Program-made: the position numbers and the translations under genes
The notes under the pieces: generated by a model
What the model saw: the letters and a program-made list of their open reading frames with translations, nothing else
Database searches by the model: none
Told to the model about the DNA's origin: nothing
NCBI RefSeq assembly: GCF_010686705.1
Contig: NZ_JAAGWY010000002.1
Coordinates: forward strand, 272,001 to 336,000
Length of the DNA stretch: 64,000 nucleotides
From: Leifsonia tongyongensis
Lineage (GTDB): Bacteria > Actinomycetota > Actinomycetes > Actinomycetales > Microbacteriaceae
Direction: 5' to 3'
In this document: positions 1-7,964 of the stretch, piece by piece
Position numbering within the stretch: position 1 is the stretch's first letter
How the letters are laid out: the number at the start of each line of letters is the position of its first letter

Positions 1-150
1 GATGTCCATGCCGGTCGAGACGTCGGACTGCGGGTCCAGGTCGACCACGAGCGTGCGCAACCCTTTCGCGAATGCCGCGGAAGCGAGGCCCAGCGTCACC
101 GTTGTCTTACCGACACCACCTTTGAGGGAACTAACGCTGAGTACATGCAC
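1..150 (-). CDS. ParA-family ATPase, N-terminal fragment cut by the window edge
   Basis: The minus strand reads from a GTG at 150 into a protein beginning VHVLSVSSLKGGVGKTTVTL, a deviant Walker A (KGGVGKTT) typical of ParA/Soj ATPases. A second motif, VVDLDPQSD, follows near residue 40. Only about 50 residues lie in the window. ParA proteins bind DNA as ATP-dependent dimers and move chromosomes or other cargo. The gene is divergent from pyruvate carboxylase. A purine stretch (GAAGG) lies about 14 nt before the GTG, so the start is likely but not certain. Whether this is the chromosomal ParA or an orphan cannot be told from the fragment. Confidence 0.85.
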   Translation of the reverse strand, partial: MHVLSVSSLKGGVGKTTVTLGLASAAFAKGLRTLVVDLDPQSDVSTGMDI

Positions 151-229
151 AAACAGCTACGTTACCTTCACTAGTCTTAGAGAACCTAACCGTTTGCTGT
201 GTGGTGCGCCCCCTGCTCGAAAGGTTCGT

Positions 230-3200
230 ATGTTCCGCAAGATCCTCGTTGCCAATCGCGGTGAAATCGCAATTCGAGCCTTCAGGGCCGCTTACGAGCT
301 GGGCGCCCAGACCGTGGCGGTCTTCCCGTACGAGGACCGCAACTCGATGCACCGGCTCAAGGCCGACGAGGCCTACCAGATCGGCGAGCCGGGGCACCCG
401 GTCCGTGCGTATCTCGACGTGAAAGAGATCATCAGGGTCGCGCAGGAGTCCGGCGCAGACGCCATCTACCCCGGGTACGGCTTCCTGTCCGAGAACCCCG
501 AGCTGGCCGAGGCCGCCGCAGAGGCGGGCATCACCTTCATCGGTCCGCCGCCGCGCGTGCTCGAGATGGCCGGAAACAAGGTGACCGCCAAAGAGCACGC
601 GATCGCCGCCGGCGTCCCCGTCCTCAAGTCGACCCCGCCGTCGAAGGACATCGACCTCCTGATCTCGCAGTCCGACGAGATCGGCTTCCCGATCTTCGCC
701 AAAGCCGTCGCCGGTGGCGGCGGTCGTGGCATGCGACGCGTCAACACGAAGGATGAGCTCCGCGGGGCCCTCGAGGAGGCCATGCGCGAGGCCGACAGCG
801 CGTTCGGCGATCCCACGATGTTCCTCGAGCAGGCCGTGCTCCGCCCGCGTCACATCGAGGTCCAGATCCTGGCAGACGCCGACGGCAACACCATGCACCT
901 GTTCGAGCGCGACTGCTCCGTGCAGCGCCGGCACCAGAAGGTGATCGAGATCGCGCCGGCGCCGAACCTCGACGAGGAGACCCGCCAGGCCCTGTACCGG
1001 GACGCGGTCGCATTCGCGAAGTCGATCGGCTACGTCAACGCGGGCACGGTCGAGTTCCTGCTCGACACTGCAGGGGAGCGCGCGGGCGAGCACGTCTTCA
1101 TCGAGATGAACCCGCGCATCCAGGTCGAGCACACCGTGACCGAGGAGATCACCGACGTCGACCTGGTGCAGTCCCAGATGCGGATCGCGGCGGGGGAGAC
1201 GCTCGACGACCTCGGCCTCAGCCAGGAGACGGTGCACATCCGCGGAGCCGCACTGCAGTGCCGCATCACGACCGAAGACCCGACCGCCGGTTTCCGTCCG
1301 GATACCGGCAAGATCACCACCTATCGTTCCCCTGGCGGCGGCGGCATCCGCCTCGACGGCGGAACGATCAACCCGGGCGCACAGATCAGCCCGCATTTCG
1401 ACTCCATGCTCGCGAAGCTGACCTGCCGCGGGCGCGATTTCGCCGCCGCGGTGAGCCGCGCCCGCCGCGCCCTGGCCGAGTTCCGCATCCGCGGTGTCTC
1501 CACGAACATCCCGTTCCTGCAGGCCGTGCTCGACGACCCCGATTTCATCGCGGGCAATGTGAGCACCTCGTTCATCGAGGAGCGGCCGGAGCTGTTCCGT
1601 GGCCGCGCCTCCAAGGACCGCGGCACGAAGATGCTGAACTGGCTGGCCGACGTCACGGTCAACCTGCCCAACGGCCCCAGGCCCGAGACGGCGGAGCCCG
1701 AGGACAAGCTGCCGAAGATCGACCTGAGCGCGCCGGCTCCGGCGGGATCGCGGCAGCGGCTCCTCGAGCTCGGACCGGTCGGTTTCGCCCAGGCTCTCCG
1801 CGCGCAGACCGCTCTCGCCGTGACCGAGACGACGTTCCGCGACGCGCACCAGTCGCTGCTCGCGACCCGCGTGCGTACCCGCGACCTGCTCGCGGTGGCG
1901 CCCTATGTCGCCCGGCTGACACCTGAGCTCCTCTCGGTCGAGGCCTGGGGTGGCGCCACCTACGATGTCGCGCTCCGCTTCCTCGGCGAGGACCCGTGGG
2001 ATCGTCTGGCCGCCCTGCGCGAGGCACTTCCGAACATCAACATCCAGATGCTCCTGCGCGGCCGCAACACGGTCGGCTACACGCCATACCCGACCCAGGT
2101 GACGGATGCGTTCGTGCGCGAGGCGGCGGAGACCGGCGTCGACATCTTCCGTATCTTCGACGCCCTGAACGACGTCTCGCAGATGCGCCCAGCCATCGAA
2201 TCCGTGCTGTCGACAGGCACGGCGATCGCCGAGGTCGCCGTCTGCTACACGGGCGACCTGCTCGACCCGGCCGAAGACCTGTACACCCTCGGCTACTACC
2301 TGCGCCTCGCCGAGCAGATCGTCGAGTCCGGTGCGCACATCCTCGCGATCAAGGACATGGCGGGCCTGCTCCGCCCCTCGGCCGCCGAGAAGCTGGTGTC
2401 GGCGTTCCGCGAGCGTTTCGACCTCCCGGTGCACGTGCACACGCACGACACCCCGGGCGGCCAGCTCGCGACGCTGCTCGCGGCCAGCCGTGCCGGTGCG
2501 GATGCTGTGGATGTCGCCAGCGCCCCCATGGCCGGCACGACGAGCCAGCCATCCGCATCCGCTCTCGTCGCAGCCCTTGCACACACCGAGCGCGACACCG
2601 GCCTGTCGCTGGCCGCCGTCAGCGACCTCGAGCCGTACTGGGAGGCCGTGCGCCAGGTGTACCGGCCGTTCGAGTCGGGTCTTCCCGGCCCGACCGGGCG
2701 CGTGTACAAGCACGAGATCCCCGGAGGCCAGCTGTCGAACCTGCGCACGCAGGCGAAGGCGCTCGGGCTCGCCGAGGACTTCGAGCTGGTCGAGGACATG
2801 TATGCCGCGGCCAACCGCATCCTGGGCCGCATCCCGAAGGTCACGCCGTCGTCGAAGGTCGTCGGCGACCTCGCCCTGCACCTGGCGGCCGTGCACGCCG
2901 ATCCGGACGATTTCGCCGAGAACCCCCAGAACTACGACATACCCGATTCGGTCGTCGGGTTCATGGCGGGCGAGCTCGGGGAGCTGCCCGGCGGCTGGCC
3001 TGAGCCGTTCCGCACCAAGGTCCTCGCGGGCAAGACGGTCAAGGTGGGCGTCGAAGACCTCAGCGAGGCCGATGCTGCACTGCTGGCCGGTTCGAGCGCA
3101 GAGCGTCGCGCCACACTGAACCGGCTGCTGTTCCCGGCCCCGACACGGATCTTCGAGTCGATCCGCGAACTGTTCGGCGACCTCTCCGTCGTCGACACGA

Positions 3201-3637
3201 TCGACTACCTCTATGGGCTCAAGCAGGGCACCGAGCACGTGATCGAGATCGACAAGGGCGTGCGCCTGTACATCGGTCTCGAGGCGATCGGCGAGGCCGA
3301 CGACAAGGGGATGCGCACCGTCATGACCACGTTGAACGGGCAGCTCCGGCCCGTGTTCGTGCGTGACCGCGGCATCACGGTGGAGGCGAAGGCGGCTGAG
3401 AAGGCCGACAGTGCGAAGCCGGGTCAGGTCGCAGCGCCGTTCTCCGGCGTCGTCACGCTCCAGGTCGGCATCGGCGATGTGGTCGCCGCAGGGCAGAGCG
3501 TCGCATCGATCGAGGCGATGAAGATGGAGGCCGCGATCACCGCGCCCATCGCCGGGACGATCGAACGCCTCGCCATCCCGAAGACGCAGCAGGTCGACGC
3601 AGGGGACCTCCTCGTCGTCATCACGCCCGTCATATAA
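230..3637 (+). CDS. pyc: Pyruvate carboxylase
   Basis: The product (1135 aa) carboxylates pyruvate to oxaloacetate with ATP, bicarbonate and biotin, refilling the TCA cycle. Domain order is that of single-chain enzymes. A biotin carboxylase domain begins FRKILVANRGEIAIRAFRAA and holds the FLEQ and EMNPRIQVEHTVTEE motifs. A carboxyltransferase domain begins near residue 535 (ETTFRDAHQSLLATR) and has the FDALNDV and KDMAGLL motifs. A C-terminal biotinyl domain carries EAMKMEA with biotinylated Lys1098. ATG 230 is chosen because it starts exactly at the family's N-terminus and has AAAGG a few bases upstream. The frame is open further upstream, but that part reads antisense to parA. Length matches the family. 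Confidence 0.97.
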   Translation: MFRKILVANRGEIAIRAFRAAYELGAQTVAVFPYEDRNSMHRLKADEAYQIGEPGHPVRAYLDVKEIIRVAQESGADAIYPGYGFLSENPELAEAAAEAGITFIGPPPRVLEMAGNKVTAKEHAIAAGVPVLKSTPPSKDIDLLISQSDEIGFPIFAKAVAGGGGRGMRRVNTKDELRGALEEAMREADSAFGDPTMFLEQAVLRPRHIEVQILADADGNTMHLFERDCSVQRRHQKVIEIAPAPNLDEETRQALYRDAVAFAKSIGYVNAGTVEFLLDTAGERAGEHVFIEMNPRIQVEHTVTEEITDVDLVQSQMRIAAGETLDDLGLSQETVHIRGAALQCRITTEDPTAGFRPDTGKITTYRSPGGGGIRLDGGTINPGAQISPHFDSMLAKLTCRGRDFAAAVSRARRALAEFRIRGVSTNIPFLQAVLDDPDFIAGNVSTSFIEERPELFRGRASKDRGTKMLNWLADVTVNLPNGPRPETAEPEDKLPKIDLSAPAPAGSRQRLLELGPVGFAQALRAQTALAVTETTFRDAHQSLLATRVRTRDLLAVAPYVARLTPELLSVEAWGGATYDVALRFLGEDPWDRLAALREALPNINIQMLLRGRNTVGYTPYPTQVTDAFVREAAETGVDIFRIFDALNDVSQMRPAIESVLSTGTAIAEVAVCYTGDLLDPAEDLYTLGYYLRLAEQIVESGAHILAIKDMAGLLRPSAAEKLVSAFRERFDLPVHVHTHDTPGGQLATLLAASRAGADAVDVASAPMAGTTSQPSASALVAALAHTERDTGLSLAAVSDLEPYWEAVRQVYRPFESGLPGPTGRVYKHEIPGGQLSNLRTQAKALGLAEDFELVEDMYAAANRILGRIPKVTPSSKVVGDLALHLAAVHADPDDFAENPQNYDIPDSVVGFMAGELGELPGGWPEPFRTKVLAGKTVKVGVEDLSEADAALLAGSSAERRATLNRLLFPAPTRIFESIRELFGDLSVVDTIDYLYGLKQGTEHVIEIDKGVRLYIGLEAIGEADDKGMRTVMTTLNGQLRPVFVRDRGITVEAKAAEKADSAKPGQVAAPFSGVVTLQVGIGDVVAAGQSVASIEAMKMEAAITAPIAGTIERLAIPKTQQVDAGDLLVVITPVI

Positions 3638-3712
3638 GCCGTCGGACGGGGTGTTTTCAGCCTCCACGCTAAACTGGGTCACGGACTGTGACGATTGAAG
3701 GAGACTGTTCAC

Positions 3713-5068
3713 GTGGCAGAAAAGCCGGAGAAGCGCGATGCGCAAGGTCAGGTCCTCGAATCCGAATCGACGGATGAGGCGGGTGAGTTCCACAGCGAAC
3801 TCCATCCTGACGACGGTGACGACCTCGCTGTCACGCTTCCGGAGAGCCTGAGCATCGTCGTCGACCTTCCGCCGGCGCCCACCCCGGAGATTCCCGAGGA
3901 CGAGATCGCAGTCGCGATCGACGATGTCCCGGTCAATCCCGGTTTCATCACCGGGAGCGAGCCGACGACGCGGTCGATGGCCATCGTCACGCCGCGTGCC
4001 TCGACCGGTCCGACCCCCACCATGACCGGTTCGACCGCGCTCGAGACTTCCGAGCACGGCCACCATGCGGATGCCTTCTCGCAGTCCCGGCGCGACCGGC
4101 TGCGCGGGGAGCACTCGACACAGCCCGAGCCGGCCGCCATGCTCACTGCCGACCGTCTGCTCGAGGTGAACCGCAAGACGCGTCCGGCGCCAGAGGGCGG
4201 CTGGTACCGTTTCCTGTACGCGATCAGCTTCCACACCGTGAACCTGGGCGACTCGAAGAAGGTGCGGGCGCGCAAGGAGCTGGACCACCGCATCCAGAAG
4301 CAGTTCGAGGGCGGCACGCGCTTCGTGCCGGTTCTCACCCGCAAGGGCGGCGTCGGCAAGACGACGGTCACGACGCTGCTGGGCATGGCCCTCGCCGATG
4401 CGCGGGAAGACCGGATCATCGCCGTCGATGCGAACCCCGACCGCGGCACCCTCTCGGAGCGCGTCCCGAAGCAGACCAGGGCGACCGTCAGGGATGTGGT
4501 GCACAAGGCCCCGAGCATCAACGGCTTCACCGACTTCTCGGCCCTCGTGTCGCGCGACGAGACCCGTCTCGACATCCTCGCGTCGGACACCGACCCGCTC
4601 CTGTCCGAGGCGTTCGACGAGAACGACTACAACGTCGTCGCCGACCTCGCGGCGCGGTTCTATTCCATCGTGCTCACCGACTGCGGCACCGGCATCGTCC
4701 ACTCGGTCATGCGTGCCACGCTGCAGCGCGCGGACTCGGTCGTCATCGTCTCCGGCGGCAGCGTGGACGAGGCGCGCCTCGCATCCGAGACGCTCACCTG
4801 GCTCGAGGCCAACGGCTACGGCGACCTCGTACGCAACGCGATCGTCGCCCTCAACACCGCGACGCAGGGCACGAATCTCGTGAAGCTCGACGAGATCGAG
4901 TCGCATTTCCGTTCCCGCGTGCGCGAGATCGTGCGCATCCCGTACGACCCGCAACTCGCGGCGGGGTCGGTCGTCTCGTACAAAGACCTGAAGCCGTTGA
5001 CGAAGGATGCGGCTCGCGTGCTCGCAGCCCTCGTGGTCGAGGGCCTGCCGGCCAATCGTGGCTCGTGA
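3713..5068 (+). CDS. MinD/ParA-like P-loop ATPase with a long disordered N-terminus
   Basis: The product (451 aa) starts at a GTG 9 nt after AAGGAG. Residues 1-150 or so are acidic, proline- and threonine-rich and probably unstructured. A conserved segment around WYRFLYAISFHTVNLGDSKK precedes the ATPase domain. Walker A is KGGVGKTT at residues 211-218, followed by VDANPDRGTLSERV and a later TDCGTG. This layout resembles actinobacterial MinD-like proteins such as those encoded near ESX/type VII secretion loci, but no secretion gene is present here. It lies 75 bp after pyc and overlaps the next gene, so the two may be cotranscribed. ATP-dependent dimerisation is expected; the cargo is unknown. 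Confidence 0.85.
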   Translation: MAEKPEKRDAQGQVLESESTDEAGEFHSELHPDDGDDLAVTLPESLSIVVDLPPAPTPEIPEDEIAVAIDDVPVNPGFITGSEPTTRSMAIVTPRASTGPTPTMTGSTALETSEHGHHADAFSQSRRDRLRGEHSTQPEPAAMLTADRLLEVNRKTRPAPEGGWYRFLYAISFHTVNLGDSKKVRARKELDHRIQKQFEGGTRFVPVLTRKGGVGKTTVTTLLGMALADAREDRIIAVDANPDRGTLSERVPKQTRATVRDVVHKAPSINGFTDFSALVSRDETRLDILASDTDPLLSEAFDENDYNVVADLAARFYSIVLTDCGTGIVHSVMRATLQRADSVVIVSGGSVDEARLASETLTWLEANGYGDLVRNAIVALNTATQGTNLVKLDEIESHFRSRVREIVRIPYDPQLAAGSVVSYKDLKPLTKDAARVLAALVVEGLPANRGS

Positions 5069-6479
5069 GCCTGCCCCAGGCGACGGGGCGGATGCGCGGA
5101 CGTTCGATCTGATCGTCGTCGGCGCGGGATCCGGCAACGCCCTGGTTGGGCCTGAATTCGCGCACTGGTCGGTGGCGCTCATCGATGACGGCGAGCGGTT
5201 CGGCGGCACCAGCCTGAACGCCGCATCCATTCCGAGCAAGATGTTCGTTCACGTGGCCGATGTCGCGGCCGCGGCGGAGGCCGGGTCGCGCCTCGGACTG
5301 TCCGCCTCCGTCGACCCCGTGGACTGGGCGCGCGTGCGCGACCGGATCTTCGCCCGCACCGACGCTGTCTCCGATGCAGGGCTGTTATTCCGCCAGGCGA
5401 CGTCGCCGAACGTGACGGTCTTCCGCGAGACGTTCGGCTTCGAAGACCAGCACACTCTGATGAGCGCGAGCGGGGTGCGCCTGCGGGCCGACCGCATCGT
5501 GGTCGCGGCCGGGTCGCGGCCCCGGCCGCTGCTCGCCGCCTACGACCCCGACCCGGCCATCCTCGATTCCGACGAGGTCATGCGCATCGAATCGCTTCCC
5601 GAATCGCTGGTCATCGTCGGGGGCGGACCGGTCGCGGTCGAGTTCGCCCACGTCTTCTCGTCCTTCGGTGTCGACGTGACGATCGTCACACGGTCGGAGC
5701 GGCTGCTCCGCGGACTCGACGTCGCGGTCTCCGAGCGATTCACCGCGTCTGCCGCCCAACGCTGGCGCCTGCTCACGGAGGAGCTCGTCGAAGCGATCGA
5801 CCGTGTCGGAGACCACCTCGCGGTGACGCTCGAGTCGGGAACTCAGCTCGAGACCGAGATCGTCCTGGTCGCCCAGGGCCGCATCCCGAACACCGACACC
5901 CTGGGAGCCGCCGCAGCCGGGTTCGACCTGTACAGCGACGGCCGGCTCGTCGTCGACAGCCGGCAGCGGATGCTCAGCCGCGGCGCCCCGGTGCCCGGGC
6001 TCTACGCCCTCGGCGACATCAGCTCGGCAACGAAACTGAAGCACGTCGCGAACCACGAGGCGCGGGTGGTCGCCCACAACATCCTGCACCCGGACGCCCC
6101 GATCGGCGGCGAACCGGGCCCGGTTCCCCACGCCATCTTCACCCGGCCGCAGATCGCGCACTTCGGGCTCACCGAAGCGGATGCGCTGGCCGACGGCATA
6201 GACGCGGTCGCCGTCACACAGGACTACCGGCACACCGCCTACGGCTGGGCGACCGAAGACGAGACCGGTTTCTGCACACTCGTCGTCGACCGTGACACGG
6301 GGGAACTCCTCGGGGCCCATATCATCGGGCCGGAGGCGAGCATCCTGATCCAGCCGCTCGTGCTCGCGGCCAGCTTCGGGATGTCGGTGCGCGGCCTCGC
6401 CCGAGGGCAGTACTGGCCGCATCCGGCCGCGAGCGAAGTCGTCGAGAACGCCCTGCTGAAGGCCGAGGAGGCCCTGTGA
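5058..6479 (+). CDS. Mycothione-reductase-like flavoprotein lacking both redox cysteines
   Basis: The product (473 aa) is a pyridine-nucleotide-disulfide-oxidoreductase fold protein: N-terminal FAD site (LIVVGAGSGNALVG), NAD(P) site (VIVGGGPVAVEFAHVF), second FAD motif (LYALGDISSATKLKHVANHE) and dimerisation domain. The start SGN, the phrase KHVANHEARVV and the tail ARGQYWPHPAASEVVENALL match mycothione reductase (Mtr) closely. The family motif GGTCLNxGCIPxK reads GGTSLNAASIPSK here, so Ser52 and Ser57 replace the redox pair. The base His455/Glu460 pair is kept. Normal disulfide reduction is therefore unlikely; a diaphorase, quinone-reductase or regulatory role is possible. GTG 5058 overlaps the previous stop by 11 nt. 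Confidence 0.85.
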   Translation: MAREPAPGDGADARTFDLIVVGAGSGNALVGPEFAHWSVALIDDGERFGGTSLNAASIPSKMFVHVADVAAAAEAGSRLGLSASVDPVDWARVRDRIFARTDAVSDAGLLFRQATSPNVTVFRETFGFEDQHTLMSASGVRLRADRIVVAAGSRPRPLLAAYDPDPAILDSDEVMRIESLPESLVIVGGGPVAVEFAHVFSSFGVDVTIVTRSERLLRGLDVAVSERFTASAAQRWRLLTEELVEAIDRVGDHLAVTLESGTQLETEIVLVAQGRIPNTDTLGAAAAGFDLYSDGRLVVDSRQRMLSRGAPVPGLYALGDISSATKLKHVANHEARVVAHNILHPDAPIGGEPGPVPHAIFTRPQIAHFGLTEADALADGIDAVAVTQDYRHTAYGWATEDETGFCTLVVDRDTGELLGAHIIGPEASILIQPLVLAASFGMSVRGLARGQYWPHPAASEVVENALLKAEEAL

Positions 6480-6495
6480 CCACGAAGGAAGACAC

Positions 6496-6987
6496 GTGAC
6501 CGAACGCCAGATCCGCCTTTTCGGAGACCCGGTGCTGAAGACCATGTCCGACCCGATCCGTTCGGTCGACGCCGGCGTGCGCGGGCTCGTCGAAGACCTG
6601 ATCGACAGTGTGCTGCCGCCCGGTCGCGCCGGGGTCGCCGCTCCCCAGATCGGTGTCAACCTTCGTGCGTTCAGCTACAACGTCGACGGCGACGTCGGCT
6701 ACATCCTCAATCCCGAGATCGTGGAGCTCTCGGGCGAACCCGAACCGGTCGACGAGGGGTGCCTGTCGGTGCCGGGACTGTGGTTCCCCACGATGCGTTA
6801 CCCATTCGCCCGGGTGACCGGCATCGACCTCGACGGCAAGCCGGTCGAGCTCTCCGGCACCGGCGTGATGGCCCAGGCGCTCCAGCACGAGACGGACCAC
6901 CTGAACGGCACGCTGTACCTCGACCGGCTCGACAAGGACAGCCGTCGCGAAGCGATGAAGCAGGTTCGCGCGAGCGACTGGTTTTAG
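6496..6987 (+). CDS. def: Peptide deformylase
   Basis: The product (163 aa) removes the formyl group from N-terminal formylmethionine of new proteins. All three family motifs are visible: GVAAPQIGV (motif 1, G-x-G-x-A-A-P-Q with Arg-Ala for part of the usual start), EGCLSVP with metal ligand Cys89, and QHETDHLNG with His131, Glu132 and His135. GTG 6496 follows the previous stop by 16 bp and has GAAGGAAG upstream, so it is probably cotranscribed with the flavoprotein gene. Length is normal for the actinobacterial short form. Confidence 0.95.
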   Translation: MTERQIRLFGDPVLKTMSDPIRSVDAGVRGLVEDLIDSVLPPGRAGVAAPQIGVNLRAFSYNVDGDVGYILNPEIVELSGEPEPVDEGCLSVPGLWFPTMRYPFARVTGIDLDGKPVELSGTGVMAQALQHETDHLNGTLYLDRLDKDSRREAMKQVRASDWF

Positions 6988-7003
6988 AGTCGCCGGGGTT
7001 CCT

Positions 7004-7009
7004 TAGACT
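7004..7009 (+). promoter_or_regulatory. Candidate -10 box (TAGACT) of a leaderless epimerase transcript
   Basis: TAGACT fits the TANNNT actinobacterial -10 pattern. It ends 6 nt before ATG 7016, so transcription would start at or next to the start codon. No Shine-Dalgarno sequence lies in between. A clear -35 box is not seen. Confidence 0.45.
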
Positions 7010-7015
7010 GGCAGT

Positions 7016-7861
7016 ATGCGAATTGCGGTTACCGGTGGATCAGGAAAGTTGGGGCGCACGGTCGTGCGCACGCTCGCGCAAGCGGGGAACGAGGTCGTCA
7101 ACCTCGACACGGCAGGGGAGCGAGGCCCCGGCTTCGTGAAAGTCGATCTGACCGATTTCGGGCAGACCCTCGACGCCATCCTCGGCATCGACGACAAGAT
7201 CGACGGGTTCGACGCGATCGTCCACCTCGCGGCTATCCCGGCCCCCGGCATCCTGGGAGATGCGGCGACGTTCCACAACAACATCCGCGTCACCTACAAC
7301 GTGTTCCAGGCGGCCAGGCGGGCGGGCATCCGGAACGTCGTGTACGCGTCGAGCGAGACCGTACTCGGCCTGCCCTTCGACGTGCCGCCGCCGTACATCC
7401 CGGTCGACGAGGACTACCCGGCACGGCCCGAGAGCACGTATTCGCTGGTCAAGCACCTCGAAGAGCAGATGGCGATCGAGCTGGTCCGGTGGGATCCGTC
7501 GCTGAAGATCGTCGCACTCCGCTTCTCGAACGTGATGGACGAATCCGACTACGCGGAGTTCCCGTCGTTCGACGCCGATCCGCTGCTGCGCAAGTGGAAC
7601 CTGTGGGGCTACATCGACGGGCGCGATGGAGCCCAGGCGGTGAAGCGGGCGCTCGACTGGGACGCGACGGGCTTCCACCGTTTCATCATCGCAGCGGCCG
7701 ACACGGTGATGAGCCGGCCGAATGCCGACCTGGTCGCGGAGGTCTTCCCTGGTGTCCCCGTGAAAGGTGACCTCGGCCTGAACGATACGCTCCTGTCGAT
7801 CGACAAGGCCCGGCGCGTTCTCGGCTACGCCCCCGCGCACTCCTGGCGCGACTCCGTCTAG
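7016..7861 (+). CDS. NAD-dependent epimerase/dehydratase (extended SDR)
   Basis: The product (281 aa) is an extended short-chain dehydrogenase. The N-terminus MRIAVTGGSGKLGRTVVRTL contains the GxxGxxG dinucleotide site. The catalytic region shows ASSETVLG, with Ser, and YSLVKHLEEQ, the YxxxK pair. Proteins of this kind act on NDP-sugars or, in the uronate dehydrogenase subgroup, on sugar acids; the substrate cannot be read from the sequence. No sugar-metabolism operon surrounds it: def is upstream and a convergent acyl-CoA synthetase lies downstream. The ATG sits just after a TAGACT box, so its mRNA is probably leaderless. Confidence 0.85.
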   Translation: MRIAVTGGSGKLGRTVVRTLAQAGNEVVNLDTAGERGPGFVKVDLTDFGQTLDAILGIDDKIDGFDAIVHLAAIPAPGILGDAATFHNNIRVTYNVFQAARRAGIRNVVYASSETVLGLPFDVPPPYIPVDEDYPARPESTYSLVKHLEEQMAIELVRWDPSLKIVALRFSNVMDESDYAEFPSFDADPLLRKWNLWGYIDGRDGAQAVKRALDWDATGFHRFIIAAADTVMSRPNADLVAEVFPGVPVKGDLGLNDTLLSIDKARRVLGYAPAHSWRDSV

Positions 7862-7862
7862 C

Positions 7863-7960
7863 GCTCGTATTCGCGAGCACACCGCGAGAGGTCGAGCCGG
7901 GCGAGCGCAGCTCGCCCGGAGCTGGCGTAGCGCGATTGCAGTGCAATCGCCAGAGCTCCA
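7863..7960. terminator. Cluster of inverted repeats between convergent genes
   Basis: Three hairpins follow each other between the convergent epimerase and acyl-CoA synthetase stops. The strongest is CCGGGCGAGC (7897-7906), loop GCA, GCTCGCCCGG (7910-7919), a perfect 10-bp stem. Another is GCGATTG (7932-7938), loop CAGTG, CAATCGC (7944-7950), and its flanks CTGGCG and CGCCAG can also pair. A weaker GCTCG/CGAGC pair lies at 7863-7878. No U-tract follows on either strand, so a bidirectional barrier is inferred, not proven. Confidence 0.5.
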
Positions 7961-7964
7961 GCGC

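Noticed and set aside
166-190. TTAG-AGAAC-CTAA inverted repeat between parA and pyc as an iron box
   Set aside because: Only the outer four bases on each side fit and the centre differs from the DtxR/IdeR consensus.
131-5239. A very long open frame on the minus strand across pyc and the following genes
   Set aside because: It is antisense to strong pyc, MinD-like and flavoprotein homology, has no domain of its own and comes from high-GC codon bias.
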